DNA of 52,339 nucleotides from a virus: IMG/VR virus record IMGVR_UViG_3300025652_000108, positions 1 to 52,339 of that record; one strand, given 5' to 3'. This document shows positions 1 to 6,471 of this stretch, one piece after another. The translations under genes and the position numbers were made by a program. The notes under the pieces were generated by a model, which was not told the DNA's origin, did not search any database, and saw only the letters and a program-made list of their open reading frames with translations. Every line of letters starts with the position of its first letter. The stretch's first letter is position 1.

Positions 1-263
1 ACATTGACACTGGGCCTGAGCGCACATGGGGTACACCGTGGCCACGCAGCGTAACTGACTGGCCTGTCGAGCCGCCGCGTCAACCAGAGACGCTGGCTCA
101 GGACAAAGACGCCAAGGCAGCGGCTGGAGCAGGGGTAGCAGGCGCAGTAGCAGTAGCTGCTGACTACTTGCCCATTCTTGGCAGCTTGGGCGACACAGCG
201 CAGATTATCGCGGTCCTAGCTGCGGCTGCATTCATCGGCTACATTCTATGGAAACGGGCATGA
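1..263 (+). CDS. Endolysin-like protein, C-terminal part (cut by window edge)
   Basis: An open frame runs from the left edge (first whole codon at base 3) to a TGA at 261-263, giving the last 86 residues of a protein whose start lies outside the window. It has a Trp/Pro-rich stretch (ERTWGTPWPRS), a Pro/Gln linker, an Ala/Gly/Val-rich segment and a final hydrophobic helix ending in the basic tail WKRA. Phage muramidases and other endolysins often carry such hydrophobic C-terminal segments. The stop codon overlaps the start of an inner-membrane spanin, followed by a lipoprotein spanin, which is the usual lysis-cassette order. The catalytic domain is not visible, so the enzyme class is inferred from context only. 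Confidence 0.5.
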   Translation, partial: IDTGPERTWGTPWPRSVTDWPVEPPRQPETLAQDKDAKAAAGAGVAGAVAVAADYLPILGSLGDTAQIIAVLAAAAFIGYILWKRA

Positions 264-499
264 GAGCGTATCTATCTGGCTTGAGGGCCTACTTGTATGG
301 TATAGTGGCGGCATTGGCCGCCCTCGGTGCAGCCCTAATCTACGCCAAGGGTCGGAGGGACGCTGACAATGACAACCACATCGACGACTACAACGAGTAC
401 ATCGCGACGCGCAGGCGGATGGATGAGGCTGCTGGGCCTTCTGACGCTGATGTCCAGCGCTGGCTGCATGAGCGTGGTAAGTACAAGCGCGATTTGTGA
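260..499 (+). CDS. Inner-membrane spanin (Rz-like)
   Basis: This 79-residue protein has one N-terminal membrane segment (about residues 11-29, GIVAALAALGAALIYAKG) followed by a charged periplasmic region containing RRRMDEA and DADVQRWLHERGK. That is the layout of an i-spanin, which spans the periplasm with a lipoprotein partner to fuse the two membranes at lysis. I chose the ATG at 260 because it forms an ATGA overlap with the preceding stop; an in-frame ATG at 248 would add four residues and is also possible. The 3' third overlaps the lipoprotein spanin gene in another frame. Function is inferred from topology, motif resemblance and gene order. Confidence 0.6.
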   Translation: MRAYLSGLRAYLYGIVAALAALGAALIYAKGRRDADNDNHIDDYNEYIATRRRMDEAAGPSDADVQRWLHERGKYKRDL

Positions 500-626
500 T
501 GGGTCGTTTGACCTACGGACGGATCATGCGGCGGCTCTATCAACGGATGGCGGGCCGCTATCGCAAAAGACAGGGGCGGCGTTGATAAGCAAACTGGACG
601 CCGGCTGCGCCGACGTAAAGGGGTGA
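423..626 (+). CDS. Outer-membrane lipoprotein spanin (Rz1-like)
   Basis: The ATG at 423 begins MRLLGLLTLMSSAGC, a short signal peptide with a lipobox (LMSSAGC) giving an acylated Cys at residue 15. The mature part is about 53 residues and includes the conserved-looking stretch LSTDGGPLSQKTGAALIS and the end LDAGCADVKG. Two further cysteines are present. The first 77 bases are encoded inside the i-spanin gene in a different frame, the classic overlapping Rz/Rz1 arrangement. An earlier in-frame ATG (369) would put a long Thr/Ser-rich stretch before the signal peptide and is unlikely. It should sit in the outer membrane and pair with the protein at 260-499. Confidence 0.65.
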   Translation: MRLLGLLTLMSSAGCMSVVSTSAICDGSFDLRTDHAAALSTDGGPLSQKTGAALISKLDAGCADVKG

Positions 627-629
627 GGC

Positions 630-896
630 ATGGCCAAAACACGACACGGTATGCTCGACAAGAGCAAAATGAAGTGCAACTCCCCGCGGCGCGCGTCCGG
701 TGGCAGCAAGAAATCTGTGGTCAAGGCATGCAAGGACGGTAAAGAAAAGATCGTGCGGTTCGGCGACCCGAATATGTCGATCAAGAAGGACCAGAAGGGG
801 CGTAAGGCCAGTTATTGTGCGCGCTCCGGTGGAATCAAAGGGACGGGTGACAAGTTCAGCGCCAACTATTGGAGTCGGCGAGCATGGAATTGCTGA
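630..896 (+). CDS. Small basic conserved phage protein
   Basis: This 88-residue, Lys/Arg-rich protein contains the stretch VKACKDGKEKIVRFGDPNM followed by KK, GRKASYCAR and a Trp/Arg end (SANYWSRRAWNC). I recognise this pattern from small proteins of many aquatic podo- and siphophages, where they lie near lysis or tail genes, but I know of no established function. Four cysteines and the strong positive charge would suit nucleic-acid or virion binding; that is inference. It starts 3 bases after the o-spanin stop and is preceded by GGGGTGAGGC, a good ribosome binding site, so it is probably co-transcribed with the lysis genes. Confidence 0.7.
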   Translation: MAKTRHGMLDKSKMKCNSPRRASGGSKKSVVKACKDGKEKIVRFGDPNMSIKKDQKGRKASYCARSGGIKGTGDKFSANYWSRRAWNC

Positions 897-912
897 TCTG
901 TGAGATGACCCA

Positions 913-1188
913 ATGCTAGGATTCAACGCCCTCGGCGCTGCCCCGTTAGCCAGTCTTCCGGTCTCGGCGCTACCTGCTGCCCTCCGGTTCGCGTACGAAG
1001 ACACGAGCCTAAACCGCGCTGACCTTGGCCTTAGTAGCAACTCATTGCTGTTGGTCGGTGGCCCGAACGCGATTGAGCTGGAGGAGTGCCCGAACTGGAT
1101 TGAGCTCGAAGAGCACCCGAACGCGATTGAGCTGGAGGAGTGCCCGAACTGGGTCGAGGTGAACCGTACCAGAAACGACTACCAGTGA
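913..1188 (+). CDS. Small protein with C-terminal nine-residue repeats
   Basis: This is a 91-residue protein of unknown function. The N-terminus (MLGFNALGAAPLASLP) resembles the start of small tail-region proteins in related phages. From about residue 51 it consists of nine-residue repeats: PNAIELEEC, PNWIELEEH, PNAIELEEC and a diverged PNWVEVNRT. Each is encoded by a 27-bp unit (see the repeat entry). The repeats are acidic and begin with Pro-Asn, suggesting a stiff or fibrous tail; that is inference. It lies between the lysis genes and a BppU-like protein, so a minor virion or appendage role is plausible. Confidence 0.6.
   Translation: MLGFNALGAAPLASLPVSALPAALRFAYEDTSLNRADLGLSSNSLLLVGGPNAIELEECPNWIELEEHPNAIELEECPNWVEVNRTRNDYQ
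1062..1169 (+). repeat. Four 27-bp coding repeats (54-bp higher-order unit)
   Basis: Units start at 1062, 1089, 1116 and 1143. Units 1 and 3 are identical over 27 bp, and units 1+2 form a 54-bp block partly repeated by 3+4. The phase is exactly in frame with the gene, so copy number can change without a frameshift. Confidence 0.85.
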
Positions 1189-1200
1189 TCCGCTCATCTC

Positions 1201-1229
1201 TTGTTTTTTGGTGAGTTAAGATTTAAGAT
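1201..1229 (+). promoter_or_regulatory. Possible sigma70-type promoter before the BppU-like gene
   Basis: TTGTTT (1201-1206), a 17-base spacer and TAAGAT (1224-1229) lie in an AT-rich gap of 64 bases between two plus-strand genes. The match is modest. Confidence 0.35.
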
Positions 1230-1252
1230 ATATCAAACCCTAGAGGCCCGCA

Positions 1253-1573
1253 ATGTTTTATATCAAGCAGAATGACACAAGCCCGGCTCTTCGTGCGGTG
1301 CTAAAAGACGCCGACGGCGTGCCCGTAAACGTGACGGGTGCGAGTGTACTCTTTTACATGCGAACAGCTGGTGCGACTGAGACGATCGTCGAGGGCACGG
1401 CAGAAGTTGTCGACGGAACCACAGGTGTTGTGCAGTACAACTGGTCGACAGGTGATACTGCCACCGCGGGTAATTGTGAGGCGGAGTTCGAGGTCACCTA
1501 CGCCACGGGTAAGATCGAGACGTTCCCGAACAGCAAGTACATCAAGGTAAAAATCACACCGGAGCTGAGCTGA
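1253..1573 (+). CDS. BppU-like N-terminal (Ig-like) virion protein
   Basis: This 106-residue protein begins MFYIKQNDTSPALRAVLKDADG and continues with alternating beta strands (VNVTGASVLFYMR, GVVQYNWSTGDTATAG, CEAEFEVTYATGKIETFPN). That is the pattern of the N-terminal domain of phage baseplate upper proteins and similar short Ig-like domains found alone in many phages. In such phages the domain anchors or decorates tail appendages. Its length is one such domain with nothing added. The start at 1253 has GAGGCCCGCA upstream. It is followed one base later by the next tail gene, so the two are surely co-transcribed. Confidence 0.65.
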   Translation: MFYIKQNDTSPALRAVLKDADGVPVNVTGASVLFYMRTAGATETIVEGTAEVVDGTTGVVQYNWSTGDTATAGNCEAEFEVTYATGKIETFPNSKYIKVKITPELS

Positions 1574-1574
1574 C

Positions 1575-2609
1575 ATGGCCGCAGACCCTGAGCAGCTTAA
1601 TGACTCTGTTGCCTTCGGGCAATTCTCCGGTCTGCGGAACACGGTCTCACAAACACGTCTGTCGCCGAACGATCTGGCAGATGCCGTAAATATCGACATC
1701 GACGATGCGCAGCAGGCGCGCCGCCGTCGTGGGTACACCAAGGTTGCGAACGGGGTTTTCCACAGCGTCAAAACTGTCGCGGGGCGTACGTTTGCGGTGC
1801 AGGATTCTAACCTTGTAGAGATCGCTGCAGGCTACGCGATTACGGTGCTACGCACTGGTGTTGGCCCCCAGCCTCTGGATTACGTAGAGGTGAACGGCGT
1901 CGTTTATTTCTCGTCATCGACCGCATCAGGGAAAATTATGCCGGACGGTACGGTCGAGGACTGGGGTGCGTTGGCTGCGGAGAACGAGTGGTTCTCACCT
2001 GTCGTGAGCCCGACGGATACACTACCAGACCTAGACGGTAAGTTGCTGGGACCACCGCCGCTGGCGGATCATCTGACGCTGCACAACGGGCGCATCTATC
2101 TCGCGACCAAGAACATCATCTGGGCCACCGAGCTTTACCTGTATGACTACGTAGATAAAACGCGTAATTTTATGCAGTTTGAATCGGACGTGACTGGTCT
2201 TATCGCAGTCGATGACGGGATATATGTCGGTACGGCAGACGCGGTTTGGTTCCTGACCGGTGGTTTTGGCTCGATGAGGCGTATTGCGATGACGCCGCAG
2301 GGCATGGTTTCTCGCTCGGCTGTTGAAGTCCCGGCGGATGCCTTGGCCCTGCAGCAACCGACTGCAGGTCACGCAGTAATGTTCATGTCACGCTCCGGTG
2401 TCTGTGTTGGTTTGGCCGGCGGAATATGCTATAGCATGACCCAAGGAAAATTCTTACTACCTGAGGCCGTCGCCGGCGCAGCTATGCACCGGAGTGAAGA
2501 TGGTCTCAACCAGTACATCGGCGTTTTAGATAGCGCAGGTGGCCCTAAATCGGCCGCGAGGTTTGGGGATTATGTGGACGCGGAGATACGGCGCTTCGAA
2601 GGAGTGTAA
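1575..2609 (+). CDS. Virion structural protein, possible beta-propeller
   Basis: This 344-residue protein starts with a stretch I recognise from podophage structural proteins: FGQFSGLRNTVSQTRL, then LADAVNIDIDDAQQARRRRGYTKV. After that it alternates short beta strands with Gly/Asp turns (HNGRIYLATKNIIWATE, VDDGIYVGTADAVWFLTGG, MFMSRSGVCVGLAGG), consistent with a propeller-like fold. The family is usually annotated only as a phage structural protein. The position directly after the BppU-like gene and before other tail genes supports a tail or appendage role. No signal peptide or membrane segment is present. Its exact function is unknown. Confidence 0.6.
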   Translation: MAADPEQLNDSVAFGQFSGLRNTVSQTRLSPNDLADAVNIDIDDAQQARRRRGYTKVANGVFHSVKTVAGRTFAVQDSNLVEIAAGYAITVLRTGVGPQPLDYVEVNGVVYFSSSTASGKIMPDGTVEDWGALAAENEWFSPVVSPTDTLPDLDGKLLGPPPLADHLTLHNGRIYLATKNIIWATELYLYDYVDKTRNFMQFESDVTGLIAVDDGIYVGTADAVWFLTGGFGSMRRIAMTPQGMVSRSAVEVPADALALQQPTAGHAVMFMSRSGVCVGLAGGICYSMTQGKFLLPEAVAGAAMHRSEDGLNQYIGVLDSAGGPKSAARFGDYVDAEIRRFEGV

Positions 2610-2611
2610 CT

Positions 2612-3151
2612 ATGCAAGAGATTGCGCACAAAACCGAGGGCGGCCTTCTGGTGCCTACCTCCAACATCCTTGGTACTGGTGAGTACCACGGGCAAATCAT
2701 CCGCGATGGCCTAGTCATCGACGAGTGGACAGACAAGAACCTCGTAGTCAACGAGGGCCTGAACAGCATGCTGGACGTGATGTTCCACGGCTCCGCGCAG
2801 GTTACCACATGGTATGTGGGCCTGTTTGAGGGGAACTACACACCTGTTGCGACGGTGACTGCGGCGACTATCGCCTCGGCCGCAACTGAGTCGACGGCCT
2901 ACACTCAGGCCACGCGCCCCGAGTTTGTCGAAGCGGCTGCAGCATCGCAGAGCATCACGAACTCTGCCAGCCGTGCGACGTTCACGTTCAACGACACCAA
3001 GACGATCTACGGTGCGTTCCTTGTGTCGACAGCGACAAAAGGTGGTACGACAGGTACTCTGTTCTCTGCTGCTCGCTTCGCTTCGTCGAAAGCCGTGGTT
3101 TCCGGTGATGAGCTGCTGTTGACCTACACGTTCACCGCGGCCTCGGCCTAA
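2612..3151 (+). CDS. Putative tail protein of unknown function
   Basis: This 179-residue protein is rich in Thr, Ala and Ser. It contains GEYHGQIIRDGLVIDEWTDKN, a VNEGLNSMLDVMFHG segment and a C-terminal half of predicted beta strands ending SGDELLLTYTFTAASA. The NL(V)VNEGLN.MLDVMFHG pattern resembles small virion proteins of other phages that precede fibre-type genes. It starts two bases after the preceding stop, with GGAGTGTAACT upstream. A strong hairpin follows immediately, so it may end a transcription unit. I cannot assign a specific role beyond probable virion component. Confidence 0.55.
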   Translation: MQEIAHKTEGGLLVPTSNILGTGEYHGQIIRDGLVIDEWTDKNLVVNEGLNSMLDVMFHGSAQVTTWYVGLFEGNYTPVATVTAATIASAATESTAYTQATRPEFVEAAAASQSITNSASRATFTFNDTKTIYGAFLVSTATKGGTTGTLFSAARFASSKAVVSGDELLLTYTFTAASA

Positions 3152-3156
3152 ACAAC

Positions 3157-3180
3157 ACGGGTCACCTCTGGGTGACCCGT
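3157..3180 (+). terminator. Strong hairpin after the 2612 gene
   Basis: A perfect 10-bp stem (ACGGGTCACC / GGTGACCCGT) closes a TCTG tetraloop six bases after the stop codon. No T-run follows, so it may be a partial terminator or an mRNA 3'-end stabiliser. Confidence 0.55.
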
Positions 3181-3200
3181 AAGCACGCGGGGAGTTTGCT

Positions 3201-4535
3201 GTGGCGACACTTGAGGAGTCTTTGGTAGATGCGGTAAACGTCGCTCCTGCGATCCCTGCCGTGATGCAATTCAACCAGAGTTTGGTAGATGCGGTAAACG
3301 TCGCTCCTGCGATCCCTGCCGCGATGCAATTCAACCCGAGTATCGTGGGGGCGGTCTCGATCGACCCGGTGGTGATCGAGGGCTTCCTGTATGCGCGGGA
3401 CGCGGCCAGTATTCTGACGGTTGCAGACGGACTGAGTGTGCAAGCATTTTTTACGGCGTCCGTGCAGGAGCTGGCACTTGCATTCGAAGGCTATACCCCG
3501 AAGTTCCAGATTGGGCTGAGCGCAGCCGACGGGTTTACTGTCGACCACGCGGTCGTTGCGACGTATGCCGTTCGTCTATTTGAGAATGTGCGTGCGGGTG
3601 CGGCGCTCGCTGCCGCAGCTTCGTTTGGCTTGCTTCTTGCCGACGCGGTCCGCATCGCGGATCAACAGCGTACGGGTGTGAGCTTGACACTGGTAGAGCA
3701 GGTAACACTGAGCTCCGCGGTCGAGACTTTGTACGCGCTCTCACTCATCGAACAGCTGGGGTTATCCGACGCGGTGATCGGGAACGCGACCTACCAGCGG
3801 AGCGCAGTGGACGTAATCCGCATCGTGGATGCCTTCCGCCGTTTCGTCGGTGGCGAAGTAGCTGAACTGCTGGACCTGAGCGAAACCCTTGTCACCAAGG
3901 CGCTTCGCCCGGCACTCGCCGTAGATCAGGTGGACCTGTCGGACGCGCCGGCACCCAGTATAGTAGTGCGCGTGGACCTGTCCGATGGCGTGGACATTAC
4001 GTCGGCCGACGTTCTACGGATGATTTACAACGACGAGGTCGCAGAGGGTGTGGCTCTTACCGCTGCATTCTTGTCCGCGGGGGACTCGTTCACCACATGG
4101 GCGCTTAACACACGCACCGCGGCGATTACAGAGTATCAGAATTACGCGTTCAATAGCTTCGCGCAGCTGGGTGGGCGGTATATCGGTGCGTCAGACCAAG
4201 GTCTGTACGAACTTACAGGTGACGACGACGTCGGCGAGCAGATCATTGCCAGCCTCAAAACAGGTATCGCCCAGCTGGGTGGTTCACGTTACACGTCATT
4301 CCGCGCCGCTTACCTCGGTATCCGCGGTGCCGGCGAGTACGTTCTAAAGCTGGATACCGGCGACGGGAAATCTTATACGTACTCCGTGACGGCGAACGAT
4401 ATGGAGACTACCAAGATCAATCTGGGCAAGGGCCTTCGTGCACGTTATTTCTCGTTTGAGCTCATTAGCGCGGGTCAAGACTTTGATCTTGACAGCCTCG
4501 AGTTCGTGCCGATTGTAGCGCAGCGTCGTGTCTGA
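3201..4535 (+). CDS. Tail/appendage protein with N-terminal repeats
   Basis: This 444-residue protein starts at GTG 3201 with GCGGGGAG upstream. The N-terminal 280 residues are a loose series of segments with a [DG]AV or LSDAV core (SLVDAVNVAPAIPA, LGLSDAVIG, VDLSDAPAP, VDLSDGVDI), two of them a nearly exact 20-residue duplication. The C-terminal part (about residue 295 on: TWALNTRTAAITEYQNYAFN, IGASDQGLYELTGDDD, a RYFSFELIS strand) matches in style a domain I know from tail proteins of aquatic phages. The stop overlaps the next GTG by eight bases. It is probably a virion appendage; the exact role is unknown. Confidence 0.6.
   Translation: MATLEESLVDAVNVAPAIPAVMQFNQSLVDAVNVAPAIPAAMQFNPSIVGAVSIDPVVIEGFLYARDAASILTVADGLSVQAFFTASVQELALAFEGYTPKFQIGLSAADGFTVDHAVVATYAVRLFENVRAGAALAAAASFGLLLADAVRIADQQRTGVSLTLVEQVTLSSAVETLYALSLIEQLGLSDAVIGNATYQRSAVDVIRIVDAFRRFVGGEVAELLDLSETLVTKALRPALAVDQVDLSDAPAPSIVVRVDLSDGVDITSADVLRMIYNDEVAEGVALTAAFLSAGDSFTTWALNTRTAAITEYQNYAFNSFAQLGGRYIGASDQGLYELTGDDDVGEQIIASLKTGIAQLGGSRYTSFRAAYLGIRGAGEYVLKLDTGDGKSYTYSVTANDMETTKINLGKGLRARYFSFELISAGQDFDLDSLEFVPIVAQRRV
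3221..3340 (+). repeat. Tandem 60-bp duplication
   Basis: Bases 3221-3280 and 3281-3340 differ at only two positions, and a third, diverged unit follows. The duplication is in frame and gives two copies of a 20-residue segment at the start of the 3201 protein. Confidence 0.9.
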
Positions 4536-6402
4536 CCAGTATATCCGATACGCCCCGGCCGAACTAGGTGAGGACGAGTTCCTCGACCGGCAGATGCAGA
4601 TTATGCCGGTGCGTGTGCGCGGCGCGGCGAACGCTGATGTCGAGGCCGTGATCCTCGATGAAAACAAAGCGGCCATAGCGGCTTTTGCAGCCCGTACCCA
4701 GCAGCAGCACGACTTGACTGGTGGCCATCGCGCGTTTTTCCAGCAGAAGGGTGACCTGCGTTTTACATACACCAACTCGGGCAACCAACCGATCGTCTAC
4801 GTGGACGTTAAGGCGGCACCGCTGGCACTGCCGACGCCCCAGCCAGTGGGTGAGGTAAGTGTAGCTGAGCCGGAGGAGGTGACACCACCCCCACCAGTCG
4901 AGGCCGATGTGGTTACTCCTGCAGCTGTGCCGACTGTCGAGGAGCTGATTTACGAAATCTCGCCGGAGAAGATGCACCTTCCGGCGGAAGCGTATCGCGG
5001 GGCGTTTTTTGTGAGCGCGGATGAATACAGCCTCACCGAGCCCGGGTCTGTGCGGCTGCGAAACGGGCAGACTTTTGAGTTGCCGGTGGACCGTTCGCTC
5101 GCGATCGTGTTTAGCGCACCGATAGACCCCGTCCCTGACCCTATTCAGGAGCAGATCGGGTACCTGCGATTCCCGGCAGACATCATCTGGGCCTCCGAGC
5201 CTTCGGCGCGACCGGCACTCTACGCGGTGGTCACAGGGTATCTTAACAGGTCGGGGTTCGTACCTTACCCCTCGCCAATACCTATCTATGAGATAGCGGT
5301 TGAGGTGGTGGTGCCGTACCGGCTCAGTGTGTCAGTGCAGTCGCCGTATGATACCCTTGTTAGTGACAACCTCGACGCCGCGCTAGCAGAGGACGCGGTG
5401 CAGGGTGTAGATTACGACTCGCGAAGTGTTGATTTTTCCGCAAACGTAATCGCCACGGCCTTTGTAGCGGCCACGCTAGAGGAGAAGATGGCGTATTATT
5501 ACCCTGACCTCGTACCGGGAACGCTTCAATATGCACTCCAATCCTTGTCTGTCATAGACCTAGCCTACGGATACATAGATTACGGCACCAAGGCTTACCT
5601 TGATTATGCTGTGCGAGGCGAGGCCAGTACCGGGCGTAAGTTCTACGATGTACGCGCAAGTCTGTACGCTGGGGCGATATTTTCTGTCGTCGATAAGACG
5701 CTCACCGACGCATACGGCTACATAGGGCGCCGTACTAACTACGCGACCGCGATAACAGTAGTCGAGGACTCAGTGAGCGCGAGCAAAATCGCGCCGACCG
5801 GCTCGACCTTCAGCTCCAGCAGCTATGGATCGCCGGGGTGGTTGCCGGAGTACATGGAGGCCGCTGAGCTCGCAGCGTTCTATCAGACTCAAGCTATTCG
5901 CGACCAAGGGTCTGCGTTTTTTGTACCTTGGGCGTCGGACGTGGAGGTCCGCAACACTCGTACGACAGACACTCAGTCATCGTTGCGCCCGGCCGAGTAT
6001 GCGGAACTATACGCCGACGCTACCCCGTTTGCACAGAAGCCGGGCTCTGAGATATACGATCTTAGGCTGGCTGTGTCCGATCCGTATGACCCCCGCGAAT
6101 TTTATACAAAAGGTAGCCGCTATATCCCGGACGATGCCGCCATATATTACACGGATAGCATTTTCTACGGTGAGAACTATGATGTTACCCGTGGCGGCCC
6201 CTCCGTGGATGTGGTGAGCTTGATGGCTATACCGCTCAAATTGTCGGTGTTTTCATTCGCGTCTCAGGCCGACTCCGATGCGTCGGCGTATCCGGATTCC
6301 TCTGACACGCCCATCCAAGCGATCAGCGTGGACTACCCCAACGGGGGCATTTATGAGAATCGGCTGCGCTACAATCCGGATAAGGAGATCGCCAGTGGGT
6401 GA
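4528..6402 (+). CDS. Large virion-associated protein of unknown function
   Basis: This 624-residue protein starts at a GTG inside the last codons of the previous gene (8-base overlap). The first 100 residues look like a beta-rich domain, followed by a Pro/Glu/Val linker (EVTPPPPVEADVVTPAAVPT, about residues 117-136). The remainder is rich in Tyr, Ser, Asp and Ala with many short strands and no catalytic motif that I can see. Tyr is unusually frequent. Co-directional placement between two tail-region genes suggests a tail or host-contact protein. I do not recognise the family. Confidence 0.55.
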   Translation: MSDQYIRYAPAELGEDEFLDRQMQIMPVRVRGAANADVEAVILDENKAAIAAFAARTQQQHDLTGGHRAFFQQKGDLRFTYTNSGNQPIVYVDVKAAPLALPTPQPVGEVSVAEPEEVTPPPPVEADVVTPAAVPTVEELIYEISPEKMHLPAEAYRGAFFVSADEYSLTEPGSVRLRNGQTFELPVDRSLAIVFSAPIDPVPDPIQEQIGYLRFPADIIWASEPSARPALYAVVTGYLNRSGFVPYPSPIPIYEIAVEVVVPYRLSVSVQSPYDTLVSDNLDAALAEDAVQGVDYDSRSVDFSANVIATAFVAATLEEKMAYYYPDLVPGTLQYALQSLSVIDLAYGYIDYGTKAYLDYAVRGEASTGRKFYDVRASLYAGAIFSVVDKTLTDAYGYIGRRTNYATAITVVEDSVSASKIAPTGSTFSSSSYGSPGWLPEYMEAAELAAFYQTQAIRDQGSAFFVPWASDVEVRNTRTTDTQSSLRPAEYAELYADATPFAQKPGSEIYDLRLAVSDPYDPREFYTKGSRYIPDDAAIYYTDSIFYGENYDVTRGGPSVDVVSLMAIPLKLSVFSFASQADSDASAYPDSSDTPIQAISVDYPNGGIYENRLRYNPDKEIASG

Positions 6403-6416
6403 ACATAGTTGGCGCG

Positions 6417-6445
6417 TTGCCAGATGACACGTTATGCTGTATGAT
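6417..6445 (+). promoter_or_regulatory. Sigma70-type promoter before the 6472 gene
   Basis: TTGCCA (6417-6422), a 17-base spacer and TATGAT (6440-6445) lie in a 69-base gap. Transcription would start near 6452, about 20 bases before the ATG at 6472. Confidence 0.6.
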
Positions 6446-6471
6446 TTACCTAGCAAAGTTGAGGCTGATTG

